Below are positions 6,343 to 13,228 of a stretch of 17,549 bases of DNA, one piece after another. Both the position numbers and the translations under genes were made by a program. The notes under the pieces were generated by a model, which made no database searches, was not told where the DNA came from, and was given only the letters and a program-made list of their open reading frames with translations. This stretch comes from Thermodesulfovibrionales bacterium (GTDB taxonomy: Bacteria; Nitrospirota; Thermodesulfovibrionia; Thermodesulfovibrionales; SM23-35). The DNA lies in assembly GCA_022013235.1 (NCBI GenBank), contig JAKLQR010000353.1, positions 1 through 17,549 on the forward strand, given 5' to 3'. Position 1 is the first letter of the stretch; each line of letters starts with the position of its first letter.

Positions 6343-7452
6343 TTATGGGATATTAAAAGGTATTCCCCGGAAACTGAGTTTCGTTCCGGTCTTATTATAA
6401 CATCCCGGAACTTTTTTTCCATCCCTTACCGAACAGAGTATTTGTGCGTAACAGAGTTCGAGCGCAAAAGAATAGGTGCGTGATTCCTGCAAGGCAAAGG
6501 AAAGATATTTCTTCGCCAGGGCATTTTTTTTCTTCAGAAGCGCTATTTCTCCAAGCCCGAGTGCACAGTAAATCACCCCCCGCGGGTCTTGTGTCTTCCT
6601 GAAGAGACCGAGGGCCTTTTTAAAAAACCAGCGTGCCTTTTCAGCATCACCGGTCATCTTGTATGCAGTCGCGAGACCCCAGAGCGTGTAGGAATAACTG
6701 ACCCGGTCCCCGATCCTTGTATAGAGTCTGACGGCTTTTGAGAAATACGCGAATGCATTTTTATAATCCTGCAGCATCCGGTATGCGTTCCCTATTCCAC
6801 AGAAGGAATAGGCCTTTCCGAACGTATCCTTAAGGTTTGTGAATATGGTATTTGCTTCTTTGTAGAATTTCAGAGAAGCCCTGAAGTTGCCTGCGATCCT
6901 CGATGCACCCCCGAGGCCGCAGAGACAGTACCCGATCGCCTGAGTATCTCCGAGCGACCGGAACCGCCGGTAAGCTTCTCTGTAGAGCCGGAGAGTCCCG
7001 GCGATGTCTCCCTGAATCCGCAAAGCGCCCGCTTCTGCCCACAGGGAGAAAGCGACGCCCTGCCTGTCTTTGTTTTTTTCATAAAATTTTCTCGATCTCC
7101 GGATGTATCGCAGCGCATCCCGCCACTTCCCCTGGGCCCTCAGCGCGAGCCCGAGTCCGGCCTGAGCATCGGCGGTAATGAGCGGGTCCCTTGTTTTGTG
7201 CGCGAGGGTAATTGCACTGGAATAGGAATGTGCCGCCTGATCGAAATCACCTACCATACGGAAAATATCTCCCGCAGAGAGCATGCAGCGGAGCATGCCG
7301 TCTTCATCATGCATCTTCCCGTATGTGTTCAGCGCCTTAAGAAAGAGTCTGAGCGCCTGCCGGTAAGAGGAGCTTTCTCTCAGTCTCTCAGCCTCAAGAA
7401 TGATTTTATTCAGTGCGGGTGAGTTCTTTGAATTGTCTGACGATTGTGCCAT
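6343..7452 (-). CDS. TPR-repeat protein with 40-residue (LGN/Rapsyn-type) repeats
   Basis: Almost the whole protein is tetratricopeptide repeats with a regular period of 40 residues, about eight copies. Repeat starts can be read as AGDIFRMVGDFDQAA, AGLGLALRAQGKWRDAL, AEAGALRIQGDIAGTL, CGLGGASRIAGNFRASL, CGIGNAYRMLQDYKNAF, WGLATAYKMTGDAEKAR and LGLGEIALLKKKNALAK. A degenerate first copy lies upstream, and a short non-repeat tail ends the protein. The 40-residue period is that of the GPSM2/LGN class, usually protein-binding scaffolds. No signal peptide is seen, so it is probably cytoplasmic. I chose the ATG at 7452; an ATG at 7488 is in the same frame. Neither has a good Shine-Dalgarno, and both lie inside rpe (47- or 83-nt overlap), suggesting coupling. 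The partner is unknown. Confidence 0.85.
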   Translation of the reverse strand: MAQSSDNSKNSPALNKIILEAERLRESSSYRQALRLFLKALNTYGKMHDEDGMLRCMLSAGDIFRMVGDFDQAAHSYSSAITLAHKTRDPLITADAQAGLGLALRAQGKWRDALRYIRRSRKFYEKNKDRQGVAFSLWAEAGALRIQGDIAGTLRLYREAYRRFRSLGDTQAIGYCLCGLGGASRIAGNFRASLKFYKEANTIFTNLKDTFGKAYSFCGIGNAYRMLQDYKNAFAYFSKAVRLYTRIGDRVSYSYTLWGLATAYKMTGDAEKARWFFKKALGLFRKTQDPRGVIYCALGLGEIALLKKKNALAKKYLSFALQESRTYSFALELCYAQILCSVRDGKKVPGCYNKTGTKLSFRGIPFNIP

Positions 7453-8065
7453 ATTCGTGTGCGCTGAAAAAGCCCGATCCCATGACAAGGATATCAGCCC
7501 CGGCGGATATTACTTCGAGCGCGTTGCTGATTTTAATCCCCCCGTCCACCTCAATGAGTGTCCGGAGCCCTTTTTCGGTAATGAGTTTTTTCAGTGTCCT
7601 TATTTTTTCCTTTGTCTGCGGAATAAATTCCTGTCCTCCGAACCCGGGGTTTACCGACATAAGCAATATCATATCCGTATCAGCAAGGATGTCCTCAAGG
7701 CTCCATACCGGAGTCGCGGGATTGAGAGAAACACCGGCCTTGATCCCGTTTTCCTTAATCCAGTGCACGGTCCTGTGCAGGTGGAGCAGCGCTTCATAAT
7801 GGACGGTCAGATAGTCTGCCCCGGCTTTTATAAAATCCATGAGATACCTGTCGGGGTCTTCTATCATCAGATGGACATCGAGCGGCAGCGAGGTGATTTT
7901 CCTGATCGATTCGACGATCGACGGACCGATGGTGAGGTTCGGGACGAAATGCCCGTCCATGATGTCGATGTGGAGCAGGTCAGCTCCGGCTGCTTCAGCC
8001 GCCTTTATCTCCTCGCCGAGCCTCAGAAAATCTGCTGAGAGTATCGAAGGTGCAATTTTTGCCAT
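7406..8065 (-). CDS. rpe: Ribulose-phosphate 3-epimerase
   Basis: Metal-dependent TIM-barrel enzyme that interconverts ribulose 5-phosphate and xylulose 5-phosphate in the pentose phosphate and Calvin pathways. Family blocks: IAPSILSADF (4-13), HIDIMDGHFVPNLTIGP (32-48, with metal-binding His32 and Asp34), LDVHLMI (62-68, His65), GVSLNPATP (111-119), MSVNPGFGGQ (136-145) and EVDGGI (172-177, Asp174). All metal and acid-base residues are present, and 219 residues is normal. ACAGGGAAC lies upstream of the ATG as a weak Shine-Dalgarno. An interrupted palindrome GTCTGT-GT-ACAGAC (8085-8098) lies 19 nt before the ATG. The 3' end overlaps the TPR gene. No other Calvin-cycle or pentose gene is nearby, so this is a housekeeping copy. 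Confidence 0.97.
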   Translation of the reverse strand: MAKIAPSILSADFLRLGEEIKAAEAAGADLLHIDIMDGHFVPNLTIGPSIVESIRKITSLPLDVHLMIEDPDRYLMDFIKAGADYLTVHYEALLHLHRTVHWIKENGIKAGVSLNPATPVWSLEDILADTDMILLMSVNPGFGGQEFIPQTKEKIRTLKKLITEKGLRTLIEVDGGIKISNALEVISAGADILVMGSGFFSAHEYGTIVRQFKELTRTE

Positions 8066-8110
8066 ACATGTTCCCTGTAAATGTGTCTGTGTACAGACTA
8101 TATAATTTGA

Positions 8111-8230
8111 CCACCCTCCCCAACCCCTCCCCTCAAGGGAGGGGCATAGTTACTTGCCCTATCCCATGGTGGGAGAATATCCCTACTTTAGTTCCCTCTC
8201 CCTTGAGGGGAGAGGGCAAGGGTGAGGGTG
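8111..8230. repeat. REP/BIME-like palindromic element, two inverted GC-rich units
   Basis: Lies in the 216-nt gap between the PASTA gene and rpe. The left unit (8111-8144) is CCACCCTCCCC followed by the hairpin CCCCTCCCCTCAAGGGAGGGG shortened to its arms CCCTC and GAGGG. The right unit (8193-8230) is a similar sequence in the opposite orientation, ending GGGTGAGGGTG. A small hairpin TCCCA-TGG-TGGGA sits at the centre (8162-8174). The three hairpins could form a cloverleaf. Such units are commonly dispersed intergenic repeats. Confidence 0.75.
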
Positions 8231-8281
8231 TTTAACAGTTTATAGACAGGCTCTCAATTGTGTACCTATAATAAAAAGAAA

Positions 8282-8974
8282 TCAGAATACCTGCAAGTAA
8301 ATTGTATCTCCACCCTTTATTTGCCTGCCCGGGTCCGGTTTCTGTGACTGGACTATTTCTCCCGTTCCCTCGGTGACTACCTTCAGGTTGAGTTTCTCCG
8401 CAAGATCTTTTGCATGTCCGGCAAACATGCTTCTGAAATCAGGGCAGAAATAGGTTTTTTCATATGGACCCAGGCTGACCAGGACGGAGATACTGTCGCT
8501 GATCTGTTCTTCAGGCCTTGGTTTCTGTGCAATAATCCTGTCTTTTTCGACCAGATCGGAGTGCACTGCGATCACTTTCGAGATTCTCAGGCCTTTTTGA
8601 AGGAGGACCGTTTCGGCGTTTGCCAGTGTCTCATTCACCACGAAGGGGATCGACCATACTCGCGGGCCTTTGCTGATGACCACCTTGATACCCCGCCGTT
8701 CTTTCACGGACTCTCCCGGAGGGATATTCTGCTTCAGGATATTGCCTTGGGGCACTGCAGAATCATATTCCTCCCCTTCGATCTTGAGATATAACCCTTT
8801 GTCGGCCAGGAGTTTATTCGCTTCAAGGAGGGTCTTCCCGTTGAGGGCCGGCACTTCAACTGTTCTGCTGAAACTGAGCACTTTGAAGGTGAGATACCCG
8901 AAGATGAGCCCCAGGATAATGAATCCGATGATATAGAAAGGGAACTTAAGAACGTTGCCGAGCTGTCTCTGCAT
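8282..8974 (-). CDS. Membrane-anchored protein with three PASTA domains
   Basis: Single-pass protein with a short cytoplasmic N-terminus, one transmembrane helix (about residues 12-34, FPFYIIGFIILGLIFGYLTF) and a periplasmic part made of three PASTA repeats. Repeat 1 is about 37-103 (VEVPALNGKTLLEANKLL, IPPGESV, IKVVISKGP), repeat 2 about 105-170 (IPFVVNETLANAETVLL, KPRPEEQ, ISVLVSLGP), and repeat 3 about 173-230 (CPDFRSMFAGHAKDLAEKL, QKPDPGRQI, DTIYLQVF). PASTA domains bind peptidoglycan fragments or assist penicillin-binding proteins and Ser/Thr kinases, but no kinase or transpeptidase domain is attached. I start at the ATG at 8974, because AAGGAG lies 5 nt upstream of it; the TTG one codon earlier is too close to that site. 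The first gene after a 200-nt gap, it may have its own promoter. Confidence 0.88.
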   Translation of the reverse strand: MQRQLGNVLKFPFYIIGFIILGLIFGYLTFKVLSFSRTVEVPALNGKTLLEANKLLADKGLYLKIEGEEYDSAVPQGNILKQNIPPGESVKERRGIKVVISKGPRVWSIPFVVNETLANAETVLLQKGLRISKVIAVHSDLVEKDRIIAQKPRPEEQISDSISVLVSLGPYEKTYFCPDFRSMFAGHAKDLAEKLNLKVVTEGTGEIVQSQKPDPGRQIKGGDTIYLQVF

Positions 8975-9052
8975 CAACTCTCCTTATCAGGCATAGGGGG
9001 TTGCTCAAACCTTACTGCACAGATATTGCCTGAAAAATTATTTCACCCGATG

Positions 9053-9081
9053 ATTCTATCAAAAATATCTCTTCACGTCAC
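9053..9081 (-). promoter_or_regulatory. Possible promoter of the PASTA gene
   Basis: Minus strand: -35-like GTGACG (9076-9081), a 17-bp spacer, and -10-like TAGAAT (9053-9058), which would give a leader of about 70 nt. The -10 matches 5 of 6 bases and the -35 is weak. The 200-nt gap 8975-9174 shows no other element. Confidence 0.35.
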
Positions 9082-9174
9082 TGAATAAGAATCTTCCATG
9101 CCCCTTCAGCAAGAGGTGATCCGCGGCGCCGGTCCCGGCATATCGGAGCTTTTCAAGGCCGTTTCCCGGATTCC

Positions 9175-9699
9175 TTATATCTTTACGAAAAACTCTATCG
9201 CCTCTTTCACCCTGGAGATATCAACCTTTGTGTCCAGGCAGGGGCCAAATGGGCGTTCATTTGTTATTCCCAGAATCGGTATCGGATATGTATCAACAAT
9301 GCCGCCGCTGAGGTCGTTTTCACAGGCAACGGCAACGACGGCATCCGGTTTTATCTCATTCACGGTCCTCCGCGCAAGTGAGCCTCCTGTCGCGATAAAA
9401 AGGGTAATGTTGTTTTCCTCCGCAATCTGAATGAGGTCTTTGATCTCACATTTCCCGCAGCGTTTACAGTTGTAAATATTATAGGTGAGCCTCACATCGC
9501 ATTCTTTTCTCTGAAGACAGTGCGGAAGGAGAAGGAGGATTTTTTCCGAACGCCATTTCTCTTTCCTGACAAGACGGTTATTAAGGTCAATAATAAATCT
9601 CTGGTAGCGCTCCTTCCTGTTTTTCGCAAGAGAACCGGCGAACATCAGAAGCGGATAGAGAAATTTAAGGGTAAATCCCCGGATCAATCTACGGCTCAT
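9175..9699 (-). CDS. DUF116 cysteine-rich protein
   Basis: Member of the DUF116 family, 174 residues. An N-terminal hydrophobic segment (about 10-24, TLKFLYPLLMFAGSL) may attach it to the membrane. A cysteine cluster follows: Cys61 and Cys67 in LPHCLQRKEC, then Cys78, Cys81 and Cys84 in NCKRCGKC, with Cys126 (VACENDL) and Cys154 (FGPC) further on. The spacing suggests metal or Fe-S binding, but no ligand set is proven. Between them is a Rossmann-like stretch, ITLFIATGGSLARR. The ATG overlaps the fmt reading frame by 11 nt, so the two are translationally coupled. The fmt-DUF116 pairing is known from several anaerobic lineages and hints at a role near formyl metabolism or initiation. That role is inferred, not shown. 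Confidence 0.9.
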   Translation of the reverse strand: MSRRLIRGFTLKFLYPLLMFAGSLAKNRKERYQRFIIDLNNRLVRKEKWRSEKILLLLPHCLQRKECDVRLTYNIYNCKRCGKCEIKDLIQIAEENNITLFIATGGSLARRTVNEIKPDAVVAVACENDLSGGIVDTYPIPILGITNERPFGPCLDTKVDISRVKEAIEFFVKI

Positions 9700-10612
9700 C
9701 GAAGAAGATACCTTCTTGTAATTTTCTGCCCTGGAGGAATTCTATAGCGGTCATAAGACGCCTGCATTCCGGTTGAAGTTCAAGGATCGAGATAAGCCCT
9801 TTGCCCGAACCCACAATGATTTCTCCTTTTGCTTTTTCGATTCTGCCCGGCATGCCGAAGCCGTCGAGCGCTGCAACCCTGGTGATTTTAATCCTTTCCC
9901 GGTTCAGAGAACAATACGCACAGGGCCAGGGATACATGCCCCGGACAAAATCCCGTATCTCTTCGGCAGAGTTCTTCCACACAAGCCTTCCGTCTTCTTT
10001 CTTCAATGGCGGTGCATAACTGGGGACGCCCGCTTGCGGAACCGGCACAAGTCTCCCTTCTTTTATTTTCCCGATCGTTTTCATCAGGACTGATGCCCCG
10101 AGAGCGGCAAGCCTTTTGCTCAGCGTTTCAGCAGTATCATCAGCAGCGATATTCGTCTCCTCCTGAAGAAGGAGCGGTCCGGTGTCGAGTCCTTCGTCCA
10201 TGAGCATCGTGGTTATGCCCGTCTGCTTCTCCCCGTTCAGAATCGCCCACTGTATCGGCGCCGCTCCCCTATATTGAGGGAGGAGCGATGCATGTACATT
10301 GATGCAGCCGTGAGGGGGAATTGCGAGAACCTGCGAGGGAAGGATTTTCCCATAGGCGACGACAACGATCAGGTCCGGGGCTATACTCTCAAGCTCAAGG
10401 AAAAATTCAGCATCTCTGATACTTTGCGGCTGCAGAGTTCTTATCCCGCTGCCGAGGGCAAGCTCTTTAATCGGCGGGGCCGTAGCTAAGCGGTCCCTTC
10501 CTCGTCTTTTGTCGGTTTGTGTGACCACGGCGGAAACCTCTTCTCCCGAGTCGAGGAGCATGCTCAGCGAGGGGACAGCGAATTCAGGGGTGCCGAAAAA
10601 AACTATTCTCAT
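9689..10612 (-). CDS. fmt: Methionyl-tRNA formyltransferase
   Basis: Transfers the formyl group of 10-formyltetrahydrofolate to Met-tRNAfMet, making the initiator for bacterial translation. The N-terminal formyltransferase domain begins MRIVFFGTPEFAVPSL (1-16). Active-site residues Asn105 and His107 are in INVHASLLPQYRGAAPIQWAI (104-124), and Asp143 is in MDEGLDTGPLL (138-148). The C-terminal OB-fold domain covers about 205-305. 307 residues is the standard length. The ATG at 10612 has only a weak purine tract upstream and overlaps the stop of a tiny upstream reading frame as ATGA. fmt lies 132 nt downstream of def, its functional partner, and overlaps DUF116 by 11 nt at its end. Confidence 0.97.
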   Translation of the reverse strand: MRIVFFGTPEFAVPSLSMLLDSGEEVSAVVTQTDKRRGRDRLATAPPIKELALGSGIRTLQPQSIRDAEFFLELESIAPDLIVVVAYGKILPSQVLAIPPHGCINVHASLLPQYRGAAPIQWAILNGEKQTGITTMLMDEGLDTGPLLLQEETNIAADDTAETLSKRLAALGASVLMKTIGKIKEGRLVPVPQAGVPSYAPPLKKEDGRLVWKNSAEEIRDFVRGMYPWPCAYCSLNRERIKITRVAALDGFGMPGRIEKAKGEIIVGSGKGLISILELQPECRRLMTAIEFLQGRKLQEGIFFDEP

Positions 10613-10744
10613 CTTTTAATTTCAGACAACCAACGATCACCATGCTCATGCATAAAAATTTCTCTGATTCTTACAGAGAGCAGAATGCGCACAGAGTTTT
10701 CTTATGAGGAGATTCCGAATTGAGAGTTTCGCAATGATTGTGTA

Positions 10745-11260
10745 TCATTCTTTTGCCGATTCCTTCAAAGACTTTTTATACCTTCTCTTGAAGAACTCCC
10801 TTCTGATGGGGCTCATCCTGTCAATGAAGAGAAGCCCGTCGAGATGGTCGATCTCATGCTGGAGTGCCCGGGCAAGGAGACCTGCAGTCTCTATCTCGAC
10901 CGGTTTCCCCTCACGGTCGTGACCTTTCACAAAGACTTTCTCCGGTCTCCTAATCGTTGTCATATAACCGGGAATGCTCAGACATCCCTCTTCGGCGTCG
11001 AGTATTCCTTCCTTTTCGGCAATGACCGGGTTGATGAGCACAATCAGGCGGCTATTTTCATCTTTCATGCTGAGGTCAAGGACACAGAGCCGCTGAGAAA
11101 CTCCCACCTGATTCGCAGCGAGACCAAGCCCCCGTGCAGAATGCATTGTTTCCACCATGTCGTCAATAAGGAGCTGGATCCTGGAATCTATGTTTTCAAC
11201 AGGGGTTGTTTTTTGTTTGAGGACCTTCTCAGGAAATTTCTTGATTTCTAGCACTGACAT
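10745..11260 (-). CDS. def: Peptide deformylase
   Basis: Fe2+ (or Zn2+) hydrolase that removes the formyl group from the N-terminal methionine of new proteins. All three motifs are complete: GLGLAANQ (44-51), EGCLS (91-95, metal ligand Cys93) and QHEIDH (134-139, ligands His135 and His139, catalytic Glu136). Length is 171 residues from the ATG at 11260. I chose this start over the ATG six codons upstream because the protein then begins MSVLEIKKFPE, as usual for deformylases. In addition, a perfect TATAAT lies exactly 6 nt before it, which would place the longer start upstream of the RNA. No Shine-Dalgarno is visible. def heads the minus-strand series with fmt and is divergent from thrS. Confidence 0.95.
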   Translation of the reverse strand: MSVLEIKKFPEKVLKQKTTPVENIDSRIQLLIDDMVETMHSARGLGLAANQVGVSQRLCVLDLSMKDENSRLIVLINPVIAEKEGILDAEEGCLSIPGYMTTIRRPEKVFVKGHDREGKPVEIETAGLLARALQHEIDHLDGLLFIDRMSPIRREFFKRRYKKSLKESAKE

Positions 11261-11266
11261 AAAGGT

Positions 11267-11272
11267 ATTATA
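11267..11272 (-). promoter_or_regulatory. Probable -10 box of def, leaderless geometry
   Basis: TATAAT on the minus strand, followed by ACCTTT and then the ATG (11258-11260). The -35 at 17 bp (TTACCT, 11290-11295) is poor. A start about 7 nt after the -10 falls on the A of ATG. Confidence 0.5.
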
Positions 11273-11382
11273 AAACATTTCGGAAATACAGGTAAGCGGG
11301 AACGGTTCTCAGAGTTCTCCCGCAATGTTCTTCGACTTTCCGGAGGAGGTAACCGGGTAATTGCACCGGACGCATTTTGTTT

Positions 11383-11412
11383 TTGAAATAGTGAAAGCAG
11401 GTATATTATAAT
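11383..11412 (+). promoter_or_regulatory. thrS operon promoter
   Basis: -35 TTGAAA (11383-11388), 18-bp spacer, perfect -10 TATAAT (11407-11412). Predicted RNA start is near 11419, giving a leader of only about 42 nt before the AUU start at 11461. That is too short for a T-box or a tRNA-mimicking operator like that of E. coli thrS. It shares a 200-nt divergent region with the def promoter. Confidence 0.72.
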
Positions 11413-11460
11413 CCATAAAAGTTTAAAACTGGTTTCTGAATATATTACCGGAGGGGTCCT

Positions 11461-13212
11461 ATTAAAGAGCTAAAATTTGATTTAAAAGAAGACCGGGAGA
11501 CTTACAGACACAGCACATCCCACATCATGGCACACGCGGTCAAGGAACTCTTCCCCAAAGCAAAACTCGCCATAGGGCCGGCAATAGAAGACGGCTTTTA
11601 CTACGATTTTGATATCGACAGGCCGTTCACTCCGGAAGACCTCACTGCAATCGAAAAGAAGATGAAGGCGATCATCAAAAAAAATGATCCGTTCGTACGC
11701 AGAGTCATGCGGCGAAGCGATGCGATCGAACTTTTCAGGAAACTGGGGGAAGAGTATAAAGTCGAACTCCTGAACGAGATTGCCGATGACGAGGTTTCCC
11801 TGTACGAAGAAGGCGGTTTTGTTGATTTGTGCAGGGGACCGCACATTGAAACCACAGGACAGGTCAGGGCCTTTAAACTCCTTACCATAGCGGGAGCATA
11901 CTGGCGGGGTGACGAAAAGAACAAGATGCTCCGGAGGATATACGGCACCTCTTTTCCAAAGGAGGAAAAGTTAAAAGAATATCTGGATTTTCTTGAAGAG
12001 GTGAAGAAGAGGGACCACCGGAAACTCGGCAAGGACCTCGATCTCTTCAGTACCGGCGACGAGATCGGAGCCGGTCTGATTGTCTGGCATCCGAACGGAG
12101 CGCTCATCAGGAGGACGATAGAGGATTTCTGGTTACAAGAACATTATAAGGCAGGGTACAAACTCCTCTATTCCCCCCATATCGCCAAGCTGAACCTCTG
12201 GAAGACAAGCGGGCACCTGGATTTCTACAGCGAGAATATGTATTCCCCTATGGAGATTGAAGGCGTGGACTATGAAATCAAGCCGATGAACTGTCCTTTT
12301 CATATCCATGTCTATAAGAGCTCACTGAGAAGCTACAAGAATCTGCCGGTACGGTATGCAGAGTTGGGCACTGTGTACCGGTATGAGCGTTCCGGCGTAC
12401 TCCACGGGCTCCTTCGTGTCAGGGGGTTTACCCAGGACGACGCCCATATATTCTGCAGGGAAGACCAGATCGAAGAAGAGATACTGAGTGTCCTCGACTT
12501 TACCCTCTTTATCCTGAAGACATTCGGTTTTTTGCAGTATGACGTATATCTGTCTACACAGCCGGAAAAATATGTCGGCACTACCGGGAACTGGGAACGG
12601 TCTACGAACGCACTGAAAAGGGCGCTTGAGATGAAAGGGCTCTCCTATGAAGTAGACCCGGGAGAGGGTGTCTTCTACGGTCCGAAGATAGACATTAAAG
12701 TCAAGGATTCACTGAACCGGCAGTGGCAGTGCAGCACCATACAGGTGGATTTTAATAACCCCGAGAGGTTTGATATGCAGTTCAGGGGAAGCGACGGGAA
12801 AGAACACAGGCCGATCATGATACACCGTGCGCTTATGGGTTCACTCGAACGGTTTTTCGGTATACTCATCGAACATTACGCAGGGGCCTTCCCGGTATGG
12901 CTTGCTCCCGTCCAGGTTATCATCCTCACCATTGCAGAAAGACACAGTGAGTATGTACGGTCCTTATCGGCGCAGTTCCTGGCGGCAGGGATACGGACGG
13001 AGGTGGATATTGAGAACGAAAAAATTGGCTATAAAATAAGGAATGCCACTATTTTGAAAATACCCTATTTGGTTATAACAGGCGATAAAGAAATGACCGA
13101 AAACAGGGTGACGGTAAGAAAAAGGAGCGGCGAGAATATCGGACCGTTCACCCCGGAAGAATTCATCGCAATAGTGAAAGAAAAAACGGAAGAAAAATCC
13201 CGGGAATTATAA
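11461..13212 (+). CDS. thrS: Threonyl-tRNA synthetase, apparent AUU start, no TGS domain
   Basis: Class II synthetase charging tRNAThr and editing Ser-tRNAThr. The first in-frame ATG (11527) cannot be the start. It would remove the editing-domain motif HSTSH (His17, His21 in my numbering) that precedes it. A TGA at 11437 closes the frame upstream. Between them there is no ATG, GTG, TTG or CTG. ATT at 11461 lies 6 nt after GGAGG (11450-11454), so I start there: 583 residues. Editing-site partners Cys124 and His128 are in DLCRGPH. The catalytic core holds Zn ligands in MNCPFHIH, AHIFC and MIHRALMGSLERF. An anticodon-binding domain forms the end. E. coli ThrRS has about 642 residues; the N-terminal TGS domain (about 60 residues) is missing. 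Adjacent infC (16-nt gap) shares the operon. Confidence 0.95.
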   Translation: MKELKFDLKEDRETYRHSTSHIMAHAVKELFPKAKLAIGPAIEDGFYYDFDIDRPFTPEDLTAIEKKMKAIIKKNDPFVRRVMRRSDAIELFRKLGEEYKVELLNEIADDEVSLYEEGGFVDLCRGPHIETTGQVRAFKLLTIAGAYWRGDEKNKMLRRIYGTSFPKEEKLKEYLDFLEEVKKRDHRKLGKDLDLFSTGDEIGAGLIVWHPNGALIRRTIEDFWLQEHYKAGYKLLYSPHIAKLNLWKTSGHLDFYSENMYSPMEIEGVDYEIKPMNCPFHIHVYKSSLRSYKNLPVRYAELGTVYRYERSGVLHGLLRVRGFTQDDAHIFCREDQIEEEILSVLDFTLFILKTFGFLQYDVYLSTQPEKYVGTTGNWERSTNALKRALEMKGLSYEVDPGEGVFYGPKIDIKVKDSLNRQWQCSTIQVDFNNPERFDMQFRGSDGKEHRPIMIHRALMGSLERFFGILIEHYAGAFPVWLAPVQVIILTIAERHSEYVRSLSAQFLAAGIRTEVDIENEKIGYKIRNATILKIPYLVITGDKEMTENRVTVRKRSGENIGPFTPEEFIAIVKEKTEEKSREL

Positions 13213-13228
13213 TGCAGGAGGTGGGAGC

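Noticed and set aside
8085..8098. GTCTGT-GT-ACAGAC as an operator for rpe
   Set aside because: Only a 6-bp interrupted palindrome in a single copy and no clear promoter beside it; mentioned in the rpe entry only.
11413..11460. T-box or tRNA-like operator ahead of thrS
   Set aside because: The leader is only about 42 nt and lacks the conserved T-box sequence or an anticodon-like hairpin.
11527..11529. ATG as the thrS start
   Set aside because: It would delete the HSTSH editing motif, and the Shine-Dalgarno lies 70 nt upstream next to ATT instead.
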